From UBA4416 sp046594225 (GTDB lineage: Bacteria > Bacteroidota > Bacteroidia > B-17B0 > Aurantibacillaceae): 9,912 bases of DNA. A model generated the notes under the pieces. The model did not search any database, was not told where the DNA came from, and worked only from the letters and a program-made list of their open reading frames with translations. The DNA lies in NCBI GenBank assembly GCA_046594225.1, contig JBKJPW010000018.1, positions 1 to 9,912 of the forward strand. Reading direction: 5' to 3'. The translations under genes and the position numbers were made by a program. Positions 1 through 8,700 of the stretch are shown in pieces; positions within the stretch are counted from its first letter, which is position 1; every line of letters begins with the position of its first letter.

Positions 1-151
1 GAAATTAATTTCTAATAATCCGGTAAAACGTGTTGGTTTAATTGGTTATGGTTTAGAAGTTGTTGAGAATGTTCCTATCATTATTCCTTCAAATCCTCAT
101 AACGAAAAATACATGCAAACCAAAAAAGATAAAATGGGGCATAGTTTTTAA
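1..151 (+). CDS. ribA: GTP cyclohydrolase II, C-terminal fragment (RibA or RibBA)
   Basis: This is the last 49 codons of a gene that enters from the left edge; the reading frame starts at base 2 and stops with TAA at 149-151. The visible peptide contains KLISNNPVKRVGLIGYGLEV, then a VENVPI segment and a tail ending TKKDKMGHSF. This matches the conserved C-terminus of GTP cyclohydrolase II, in which 'TNNP.K...L..YG..VVE.VP' is followed by 'YL.TK..KMGH'. The enzyme converts GTP to 2,5-diamino-6-ribosylamino-pyrimidinone phosphate, formate and pyrophosphate, the first step of riboflavin synthesis in the cytosol. Many Bacteroidota carry it fused behind the RibB domain (DHBP synthase) as RibBA. 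The N-terminal part is outside the window, so I cannot tell whether this is single or fused. The family call is strong for so short a fragment. Confidence 0.88.
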   Translation, partial: KLISNNPVKRVGLIGYGLEVVENVPIIIPSNPHNEKYMQTKKDKMGHSF

Positions 152-185
152 ACTTCCCCTAGCCCCTCTCCAAATGAGAGGGGAA
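151..185. repeat. GC-rich palindrome of a dispersed intergenic repeat type
   Basis: In the 60-bp gap between ribA and truB, CCCCTCTC (163-170) pairs perfectly with GAGAGGGG (176-183) across a 5-base loop, preceded by TTCCCCTAG. It is far more GC-rich than its surroundings. The 'cccctagcccctctcc...ggagagggg' pattern resembles short palindromes scattered between genes in many Bacteroidota genomes; that is from memory, not a search. The RNA would form a stable hairpin just after the ribA stop, which could stabilise the 3' end or attenuate transcription, but no U-run follows, so it is not a classic intrinsic terminator. Confidence 0.6.
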
Positions 186-211
186 TATTAAACTCATTTT
201 CGATTTTCATA

Positions 212-916
212 ATGCAAAAAGATTACCGCAGCGGCGAACTATTACTAATAAACAAACCTTATACTTGGTCGTCGTTTCAAGCTGTCAACAAATTAAAGCA
301 CGCTCTAAAAAAACATCCATCTTTACTATTGGATGACAAATTGGTGCATTTAAAAATTGGACATGCAGGAACTTTAGATCCGCTAGCAACTGGCTTATTA
401 ATTATTTGTACGGGGAAAAAAACAAAAGAAATTTCTTCGTTTCAAGATTTACCAAAAGAATATACCGGTACTTTTTTTATTGGCGCTACCACACCTTGTT
501 ATGATAAGGAAAAAGAAGTGGATGCTACTTATCCAACTGAACATATTACAGAAGAACTAGTTCGTGAAACCGCTAAATCATTTGTTGGTGAACAAGAGCA
601 AGTGCCTCCCATGTTCAGCGCTGTAAAAGTCGACGGAAAACGTTTATACAAATTAGCGCGTATTGGTGAAGAAATAGAATTAAAAGCACGTCCAATAAAT
701 ATATTAGAATTTGAAATAACGCGCTGCGAACTACCGTTTGTTGATTTTAGAATTGCGTGTACTAAAGGAACTTACATTAGAAGTATTGCTCGCGATTTTG
801 GTTTAGCTTTAAATAGCGGCGCATACTTAGATACTCTATGCAGAACTAAAATTGGGCATTTTAGTATTGAAAATGCTAAAACACCTGAAGAATTTATTAC
901 TGAAAACCCTTACTAA
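212..916 (+). CDS. truB: tRNA pseudouridine(55) synthase TruB
   Basis: A complete 234-residue protein that isomerises U55 in the T-loop of tRNAs to pseudouridine in the cytosol. The TruB signature GHAGTLDPLATGLL is at residues 50-63, with the catalytic aspartate expected at D56. The second motif (PPMFSAVKVDGKRLYKLAR) lies at 132-150, and the RNA-binding/active-site motif CTKGTYIRSIARDFG at 183-197. E. coli TruB is about 314 residues; this protein ends soon after the catalytic domain and has no C-terminal PUA-type domain, as is usual for the short Bacteroidota form. The ATG at 212 precedes the expected N-terminus (GELLLINKPYTWSSF) and no other start is better placed. There is no clear Shine-Dalgarno sequence, which is normal for the phylum. 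It lies 60 bp behind ribA on the same strand and may be co-transcribed with it. All key residues are intact. Confidence 0.96.
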   Translation: MQKDYRSGELLLINKPYTWSSFQAVNKLKHALKKHPSLLLDDKLVHLKIGHAGTLDPLATGLLIICTGKKTKEISSFQDLPKEYTGTFFIGATTPCYDKEKEVDATYPTEHITEELVRETAKSFVGEQEQVPPMFSAVKVDGKRLYKLARIGEEIELKARPINILEFEITRCELPFVDFRIACTKGTYIRSIARDFGLALNSGAYLDTLCRTKIGHFSIENAKTPEEFITENPY

Positions 917-920
917 ATCT

Positions 921-952
921 ATTAATCCTATTAGACAGATTAATTTGTTTTA
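921..952 (+). terminator. weak hairpin after truB, possible terminator
   Basis: ATTAATC (921-927) and GATTAAT (938-944) form a perfect 7-bp but AT-rich stem around a 10-base loop, five bases after the truB stop. It is followed by the T-rich run TTGTTTT. The position and T-rich tail fit an intrinsic terminator, but the stem is weak, so this is tentative. Confidence 0.3.
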
Positions 953-975
953 ATTCTCTGCTAAACAATACGTAA

Positions 976-1001
976 AATTTCGCGCGTCTCTTCGGGAAAT
1001 T
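976..1001 (-). terminator. imperfect hairpin just after the P-loop protein stop
   Basis: AATTTC (976-981) pairs with GAAATT (996-1001). The stem continues inward through one mismatch to a CG/CG pair around an 8-base loop. It starts three bases beyond the minus-strand stop codon at 1005-1007. On the minus strand only a short TTTT follows within the 3' flank, so termination would be inefficient. It lies in the convergent gap between truB and the minus-strand gene. Confidence 0.3.
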
Positions 1002-1004
1002 CGT

Positions 1005-1418
1005 TTACAATAATTTTACTTTATATTTTTCTGCCATTTTTTGCAATTGCTCATCGCTTACACCATGTGTGTTTTTATTTGTGTGATAATTTTCAACTGT
1101 CGCTACAAACAAATTGTACTTAAATTCGGAAGCTAATTTAAAATAAGGCCCTAACTCCCAATCCATCGTAAATGTATTGTGCACAAACACTTTAGAGATG
1201 TTCTGTTTCATCGCATCTCTAGTAAGTTCTTCGCACTGCTTGTACGCTAAATGATTGTCGCTAAAATTAAACAAGTATTCTCCAGTAACTTCATCCGTAA
1301 AAAAATCATCTACCGAAAATATAGGATACATGTTGTTTTCCGATAATACGGTCGCTAACGTAGATTTACCAGCACCCGGTAAACCACGTAAAAGAATTAA
1401 GGAATTTTGAACAGACAT
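1005..1418 (-). CDS. small P-loop ATP-binding protein (AAA_33 / kinase-like family)
   Basis: A 137-residue cytosolic protein with a Walker A motif, GLPGAGKST, at residues 12-20 directly after a hydrophobic first beta strand (LILLR). A 'SVDDFFTDEVTGEYLFNF' stretch follows, then the conserved-looking 'VFVHNTFTMDWELGPYFKLA' block, and a 'VENYHTNKNTHGVSDEQLQKMAEKY' tail. This order is typical of short AAA_33 or N4BP2L1-like P-loop proteins found in bacteria and phages, which are usually 130-145 residues, so this copy is probably full length. They are presumed nucleotide or polynucleotide kinases; the substrate is not known and nothing here reveals it. The gene is 47 bp downstream of the porP/sprF homologue on the same strand, with a promoter candidate in the gap, so it may be expressed separately. 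The ATG at 1418 gives the expected short leader before strand 1. An alternative-frame tail after the stop is described in the findings. Confidence 0.8.
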   Translation of the reverse strand: MSVQNSLILLRGLPGAGKSTLATVLSENNMYPIFSVDDFFTDEVTGEYLFNFSDNHLAYKQCEELTRDAMKQNISKVFVHNTFTMDWELGPYFKLASEFKYNLFVATVENYHTNKNTHGVSDEQLQKMAEKYKVKLL

Positions 1419-1445
1419 TTATTGGGGCACACTTGAGCACCTCAA

Positions 1446-1453
1446 CAAATATA
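1446..1453 (-). promoter_or_regulatory. Bacteroidota -7 box candidate (TATATTTG)
   Basis: The minus strand reads TATATTTG, an exact match to the Bacteroidota -7 consensus TAnnTTTG, 27 bp upstream of the P-loop protein ATG. I see no convincing TTG -33 element at the usual distance. A start site near 1439 would fall inside the small palindrome TTGAG-CAC-CTCAA (1433-1445). The evidence is a single consensus match in AT-rich DNA. Confidence 0.35.
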
Positions 1454-1465
1454 AATAATTTTGAT

Positions 1466-2491
1466 TTAGTAAAAACGCGACGTTGTAGCACCTCTTCTAT
1501 AGGTATCAAACGCGTATCTCAAAGATATTTCAAATCCTCCGCGAGTGTTTGATACCGTTTTTAATTTAGATAAATTAATATCGTAACTAAAGCCAATAGC
1601 ACAACTATTATATTCGTATTTTATCACTGCAATAAATGCATCCTTCGCTCTGTAGTATCCTCCTATAGCTACAGCAGAAAACTTCTTAATACCTGTATAT
1701 TTAGAGTCGCCAGAAAGAATATACTGTGCAGTTAAGCCTGGTGTAATTTCTTTTGTTGGCCCTTGTATAAAAACAACATAAGAGGGCTTTAATACAATAT
1801 TAGAATTTTTTATGCCAATGGCAGCGTCACCGTGAAATACAAATTTTGTATATAATCTAGTGGCATCTCCTAAAAAAGAGTACGCAGGTTGATGAGGATG
1901 AAAAACAGATATTCCAAGATTTAATCGTTTGGCATTATTGGCTGTCATATACATTTCGTGAGAACCATAACTGTATTGTACCCCAGCGCCAAGATCCACA
2001 AAATTAAAATTATCAATTCTGTTTAACTCTCCTGAAGATCTGGTTGCATCATAATTTAATCCATCATATTGGTTTGACCAACTATACGAACTCATATTAA
2101 GACTTCTTTCAATGTATCCTAACATTAATCCAGCAGATAATAAATTACTTTTATTTAAAAGAACCATCCCTGATAGAGAATAGTTTATTTGCGTTGTTTT
2201 TATTTGACCATCTCCTGCTTTATCTGAAAAAAAATCGATTCCCATTCCAATGTGATTTTTTTTCTTTTTTAATAGTCTCCCATCTACTGAAACTGCCATT
2301 GTTTTAAATGGAGCATTCACACTTTGCCATTGTGATTTATAATTAACATTAGCTCTAATTTCATGTGGCACTCCAACATTAGCGGGATTTAAAAACAATG
2401 GCGTTTCATCAAATTGAGAAAAGTGAATATCCTGTGCCCAACTTAGGTTACTGATTAACAGAGCCATCATTATTACTATTATCTTTCTCAT
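1466..2491 (-). CDS. PorP/SprF family type IX secretion system outer-membrane protein
   Basis: A 341-residue protein with a Sec signal peptide (residues 1-19, cleavage likely after SWA). The mature N-terminus QDIHFSQFDETPLFLNPANVG is the hallmark of the PorP/SprF family ('QDIHFSQF..SPL.LNPA..G'). The rest alternates short amphipathic strands with turns, as expected for an outer-membrane beta-barrel, and the length suits the family (about 300-340). Family members work with the T9SS. In Flavobacterium johnsoniae, SprF is needed for secretion or surface attachment of the adhesin SprB, and SprF-like proteins are linked to substrates with type B C-terminal domains. This gene starts 28 bp after the stop of exactly such a substrate gene, so it is probably co-transcribed and dedicated to it. 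Whether it is the core PorP or a substrate-specific SprF paralogue cannot be read directly; context favours the latter. The start at 2491 is fixed by the signal peptide. Confidence 0.92.
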   Translation of the reverse strand: MRKIIVIMMALLISNLSWAQDIHFSQFDETPLFLNPANVGVPHEIRANVNYKSQWQSVNAPFKTMAVSVDGRLLKKKKNHIGMGIDFFSDKAGDGQIKTTQINYSLSGMVLLNKSNLLSAGLMLGYIERSLNMSSYSWSNQYDGLNYDATRSSGELNRIDNFNFVDLGAGVQYSYGSHEMYMTANNAKRLNLGISVFHPHQPAYSFLGDATRLYTKFVFHGDAAIGIKNSNIVLKPSYVVFIQGPTKEITPGLTAQYILSGDSKYTGIKKFSAVAIGGYYRAKDAFIAVIKYEYNSCAIGFSYDINLSKLKTVSNTRGGFEISLRYAFDTYRRGATTSRFY

Positions 2492-2519
2492 ATTATATTA
2501 TTTACAGTGTGTTAAAAAA

Positions 2520-2792
2520 TTATTTCACTAACGAAATGTTACCTTTTTGAATGACTTCTTCTCCTTTAACTGTTGCTTTCAAATAATAAGCAAAAGCAGC
2601 AGGGGTCATCTTTTTACCGTTAAATGTTCCGTCCCATCCAAAAGCTTGATTGGATGATTCAAATACCTTTTCGCCCCATCTATCAAAAATTACAAATTCC
2701 ATATTTGATATACAATTACTCATCACGTACAACACATCATTTTGCCCATCATCGTTTGGAGAAAATGCTGATGGAACAAATAATTCTCCACA
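2520..2792 (-). other. Type B T9SS C-terminal sorting domain (CHU_C / TIGR04131-like)
   Basis: Residues 2021-2110 of the giant protein. 'VPSAFSPNDDGQNDVLYV' is the diagnostic opening of gliding-motility-associated C-terminal domains. It continues with 'MEFVIFDRWGEKVFES', 'GWDGTFNGKKMTPAAFAYYLKA' and a terminal 'KGNISLVK', all standard landmarks in the usual order and at the usual length of about 90 residues. This class is retained or processed differently from type A CTDs and generally needs a SprF-like partner. Confidence 0.93.
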
Positions 2793-5700
2793 TAAAACAT
2801 CTACAAAAACAGTTACTGTATCAAAACCCACACAACCATTTAAGTCGGCTGTAATAGTATAAATAGTTGTTGAGCCTGGTGCTGCACTTGTAATAGGGCA
2901 TGTTGGGCAACTTAATGAACCCGGCGGGCTCCATGAAACAAATGCGCCGCTTGGAACCGAACCGTTTAATACCGTACTTTCTCCTGGATAAATGGTTGAT
3001 CCTGCTCCTGCACTTACAATTAAAGAGCCTGTTAATCCCACAACTACAGAGCCAGTAGCTGAACAGTTATTGGCATCCGTTACTGTTACTGTATATAAAC
3101 CAGATGGTAATCCTGCTATTGAATTATTATTACTACCCGTGCTCCATAATGGAGTTAGTGATCCATTTCCTCCACTAGCAAGTAGTGTAGCATTACCATC
3201 ACTGCTTCCGCAAGTTTCATCGGTAGAGGTTAATGTTAAAGATATAGGTGCCGGTTGAGAAAGTGATAATGTAACTGTGCTCACACAACTAGAACCACTA
3301 GATGCAATTACTGTATATACACCAGCGCTTAACCCGGATGCACTAGCTGAATTTCCACCTGTTGGCACCCATGTATATGTATATGGCCCTGGTGTTCCCG
3401 ATGCATTAATTGAAGCTGAACCAGTGTTTGCTGCAAAACATAAAGGGTTAGCTTGTGAGGAAACCGTTAGTGTTGGCCCTCCTCCTGAACTAGAAATAGT
3501 TGTAATGCCAGTTGTTTGACAACCTTTAGTGTCAGTTACAAGAACCGAATATGTTCCGGTTGCTAAACCTGAGGCCGTGTTTCCACTTCCCCCACTTGGA
3601 CTCCAACTATAAGTATAAGTTGGTGTTCCTCCACTAGCCGTAACGGTTGCACTTCCTGCACTAGTTCCGCAACCTGTAGGGCTATTTGACATATTAGCTA
3701 AAACTGCTGCTGTAGGTTGAGTAATAGAAATTGTTCCTGTTCCTACACATCCAGTAGCATCTTTTACATTAACTGTATATGTACCTGCGCTCAACGAACT
3801 TTGATTAGCACCTAATAAATTTCCTGGAGACCAGGTGTATGTATAAGGTCCTGTTCCGCCACTTCCACTCACTGTTGCAGTTCCTGTATTAGCTCCAAAA
3901 CAATTCACATTAGTTTGCGAAGTAACCGATAAGGTTGGTCCTCCAATAGAGTTTAGTGATAATGAAACTGTTAATACGCAACCCTTAGAGTCTGTTATGG
4001 TAACAGCGCTTACGCCCGCTGATAAATTGGAGACAGATTGTGTTGATCCGCTATTAGGACTCCAACTATATGTATAAGAAGGTGTGCCACCGCTTGCTGT
4101 TATAGAAGCAGTTCCATTAGATGACCCACAGGTTGGAGCCACTGTGTTAGAAAATACCCCAGATACAGAGGCTGTAGGTTGAGTAATAGAAATTGTTCCC
4201 GTTCCATTACATCCACTAGCATCTTTTATATTAACTGTATATACGCCTGCACTTAATGATGTTTGAGTAGCTCCATTTAAATTTCCTGGTGTCCACGTAT
4301 AAGAATAAGGTCCTGTTCCCCCGCTTCCATTAACTGTAGCGGTTCCTGTAGTTGCTCCAAAACAATTGACATTAGTTTGTGAGATAACTGATAAGGTTGG
4401 CCCTCCGGTTGATGTAATATTAGCAACGGCTGTTACAGTACATCCTTTAATATCAGTAACGGTTACCGTATTGGCTCCAGCTCCTAAATTGGATACGCCA
4501 GCTGTTGTTCCACCACTTGGTGTCCAATTATAATTATAGGTTGGTGTTCCACCGCTTGCAGTTACAGTTGCTTCTCCTGAGCTTAAGCCACACCCAGCAG
4601 CTACCGTTGCACTAATTATTGCACTAATAGCAGATGTTGGTTGAGTAATTGTTAAGGTATTTGAACCAGCGCATAAATTAGCATCCAATACAATAATAGT
4701 GTATGTGCCGGCCGCTAAACTTGTTTGACTAGCGCCTGTTAAGTTACCAGGTGACCATGTATATGTATAAGGTGCTGTGCCGCCAGAACCTGCAACTGTA
4801 GAGGTTCCTGTGCTTGCACCAAAACAATTGACATTAGTTTGAGAAGTAACCGAAAGTGTTGGACCTCCTGTAGAAGTAATATTTGCAACTGCAGTTGCTG
4901 TACAACCTTTACTATCTGTAACAACAACTGTATTATTACCTGCTCCTAAATTTGATACGCCAGCAGTATTGCCTCCACTTGGGATCCAGTTATAATTATA
5001 AGATGGCGAACCGCCAGTAGCTGTTACTGTTGCTCCACCTAAACCTCCACCCACCGAAAGTGAGGACAATGTAATATCATCAACCGCAAATGAAGGATCA
5101 GTTCCTACTCCATCATCATTGTTTACCCATCTATAACCAATTTTAATACTTGGATTATTGTTGGCGCTTGCCGGTAAATTAATAGTATATGCTGTCCAAA
5201 GCGCTTGAGAAGTTCCGTTACATGTTGCACCACCACAACATAGTGTTTTATTAAGATTAAAAAGTAAGCTCCATGTGGCCCCGTCAAAATAATATAATGA
5301 ACCATCATCATTTGCACCATCTCCAAATTCAATGTAGTTAAAATTAAGTGTGATGTTTGATTGACCTGTACAATTGATATTAGGAGATTCAGCTCTTCTA
5401 TCAGTAGTTACACAGAAGAATGTTCCACAAAAACCTCCAGCATTATATGCTGCGCCTTGATCTGCAGTTAATCCCAATATAGGTGCTGCAACATTTCCAA
5501 CATGAAGAGACCTGTCTAAACCACAAGCTGAACCACAAACTCCCGCTGCATTTCCGTTTTCTGCTGCACTGACAAAAAACTGATTTGCCTCTGCGGCGTT
5601 TACACCGCTTGCAGATACAGCCCACGCGCCGTTGGTTCCTGTGTAAGCTGATGCTAACGCTCCCGTGTTACATCCCGATCCAAAATCTTCTGTCCAGAAT

Positions 5701-8700
5701 GTTACAGTAGATGTACCGCTGCCACATCCTGCTGCAGATGTTGCTGTAATTACAGCGCTTACTGCGGATGTTGGTTGGGTAATTGAAAGAGTTCCTGAAC
5801 CTGTGCACGAAGATGCATCGGTGATGTTAATTGTATATACACCAGCACTTAATCCAGTTTGACTTGCTCCATTTAAGTTTCCTGGAGACCATGTAAAGGT
5901 ATAAGGACTTGTACCTCCTGATCCATTAACCGTTGCTGAACCAGTGCTTGCTCCAAAACAATTAACACTAGCTTGTGACACAACAAGCATTGTTGGCCCA
6001 CCGGAGGTTGTAATATTTGCTACAGTTGAAACGGTGCAAGTTTTTGCATCTGTAACGGTTACCGTATTACCTCCAGCTGGTAAATTTGAAACGCCCGCTG
6101 TTGTTCCGCCGCTTGGAGCCCAAAAATATGTATAACCACTTGTTCCGCCACTTGCGGTTACAGTAGCTCCTCCAGTACTTGCGCCACAACCAGCAGCAGA
6201 AGTGGCAGAAATAACTGCACTTAGTGATGCTGTAGGTTGCGTAATTATGACTGTGCCCGTTCCAGTACAAAGATTTGCATCTTTAATAGTAATTGTATAA
6301 GTTCCTGCTGCTAACCCTGTTTGACTTGCTCCTGTTAAACTTCCCGGCGACCAAGTGTAAGTATATGGTCCAACTCCTCCAGTTGTACTAACGGTTGCCG
6401 AACCTGTATTAGCGCCAAAACAATTCACATTTGTTTGAGATGAAACGGCCATTGTAAGTGTTGGACAAGAAGTAGTTGTACATGGTGGTATAGATGCTAA
6501 AGTGGTAAACGTAAATGTTACTCCGCTAGCAATATCTTTTACCTTTATTGGGAATACTGTAGATGAAGGTGCTGCAACAGTTGATCCAGAGGCAGTCCAT
6601 GTTGGCACAGTTGTTCCAGCACAAACAAAGGGAATACATGCTCCACCGGGACAACTAGCACAACTTACAGATGTGGTTGTACTAGACCATGTATATGTTC
6701 CTGCACCACCAATTGCTGTTAGTGATCCTGAACTAATACATAACGAAACTGTACCACACGAAATCACATTAACTGTTACTGTACCAACACCACACGCCAA
6801 ACTATATGTAATAACATGAGAACCGATACCCGCTGTAGCAGGATTAAATGTTCCTAACGATGCATTAGTAATGCCTGTTCCGCTCCAAGTTCCACCAGCT
6901 GTTGCGGCAGTTAAATTAAATGCTGAGGATGTTGAACACATGTTTGCAGGTTGACAAATATTAACATCACAACAACCTAAGGTGATTGTATTAGCAGCCG
7001 TTAATGAAGAAATAGATTGAATATATCCAGTACGCGAAGCTGTACCCGAATTACCAGTCGATCCACAAGCTATAACATCCCCGCCAGTACTTACATGAAC
7101 ATCATATACATTAAATGGAACAGCAACTGTGCCTAATTGAACCAAGGCGGGACTAAATTTTGTTACGGCATTTGTTGAACCAACATAAATATTTCCACTT
7201 GCGTCTATATCAATACCACTGCAACTAACTGCCTTTTGGCCCAAACTTGTAGTAGCTGCCCCGCCAGGTATTGCAACTGATGCAATAATAGAAGCATTAG
7301 CTAATGACCGTTTAAATAAGGTTGTGCCATTATGGGTGTAAACAAAATTTAAATCAGCACGTATCGCCATAATTCCGGTGTTGTCATACCTAAAATTTTC
7401 GCACTTATAAGAAAAACCATGTGTACTAGTGGTTTTAAATATAGAGTTATTGGCTCCACATAACGTGAAGTTTTGATTAATGTATCCTATTGAATCCAAT
7501 GTTAAAAAGTAGTACCGTCCATTACCGCAAGGTGTTATTGCTCGTACTTCTTGGATGCTAGGAGGAAACCCAAAAGCTGAGCCATAGGCAACTATCTTTG
7601 TTCCAAGTACTGCGCCATTAACTGTATTTATATCAAAAATCGCTCCTCGTAAATTATCAGTACCACCAACAATTAATTTTGTTTGATCACAATTAAAAGC
7701 AATTTCCCAATACTCAACTAATGCTCCACCGCCTACAGACCACTGAAGTACCCCAGCAGTATTCACTTTAATAATCCCCGGAGTTGTTCCATTTGTAACA
7801 TAAGAATTTCCAACATTATCAACCGCAAAACCGCCTAACCATGACGTTGTATCATAAGCTGTATTATAAGTCCATTGTAAAGCTCCAGCGGCATTATATT
7901 TTATTAATTGTAAAGGTGAAACACCTCCAATAATATACACATTTCCTGCAGCATCTTTTTCACATTCCCACACACAATCCCAGTTACTAGCAAAAGTTGG
8001 TGTTTGAGTCCAAGGGTCAATAACAACTGTTTTTGTGTTATCATAATTTGCTAATTGAAAAGAGACTGTTTTACCTGTTTTTACAAAACTAGATGAAATA
8101 ATCGTTGATGTATTTTGCTGGTAAAAAGATAAAGGGGCGTGATCAATAATGTCTCCAAATTTTGTGTCTATATGGATTTCTCCTTTGTTAGTTAACGAAA
8201 CGTGGTTATCGTAAACCATTTTAACCAACGATGGATTGGCGCCTGGATATAGAGTTAAAGAATATTTTAATCCATCTTTTTCAGAAAAGACATATTCTAC
8301 ATCAATATTTGGATACAAGTTTTTATAGGTTATTTTTTGGAACCCTTTTACGTTTGCTACATTCTCAATATTTCCAGATGTGTTTTTAAAACTATAGTTG
8401 TGATAATCTGAAGTTAACCCAGTGGCCTCAATAATAACATTAGAATTCGCATTTTGCCATAACATCGTCACATAATCAGATTTTATTTTTCTTTCGTGCT
8501 CTTCTTTTTCAAAACGAGCATGAGATTCTGCATCTTTAAATTCTTCACGGAGCTCTCTTGCTATTTCTCGCTCATCCTTTTTCTTTTTTGTAGATTCTAA
8601 AAAAGTATAGGTAATGCCTTTATTCGTAAAATAAATCTTAGTTCCCCCATGATCAGCAGCAAACAATACTTTACCAGGATTACCAAATGAACTAGAGATG

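Noticed and set aside
1433..1445. TTGAG-CAC-CTCAA palindrome as the terminator of the porP/sprF gene
   Set aside because: The stem is only 5 bp, the loop is 3 bases and no T-run follows on the minus strand; it may be chance or a small operator-like site.
2492..2519. A separate promoter for the PorP/SprF gene
   Set aside because: The 28-bp gap holds no TAnnTTTG match and no -33 element; co-transcription with the upstream gene is simpler.
2624..3519. Several plus-strand open frames (2624-2854, 2650-2862, 2992-3258, 3277-3519)
   Set aside because: They lie antisense to the repeat and CTD coding region. Their composition mirrors the opposite-strand repeats and they show no family motif or promoter.
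4739..5625. Alternative minus-strand frames (4739-4927, 5123-5332, 5443-5625, and 6067-6270)
   Set aside because: They overlap the giant gene in another frame, are short, low in complexity and without recognisable domains.
3033..6458. Regularly spaced repeats considered as a CRISPR or satellite array
   Set aside because: The period is 462 bp, the repeats are coding and in frame, and no short identical repeat with unique spacers exists.
5665..6819. Plus-strand open frames at 5665-5862, 5944-6135 and 6502-6819
   Set aside because: They are antisense shadows of the S/T/G-rich codons of the giant gene, with valine/proline-rich translations typical of such shadows.
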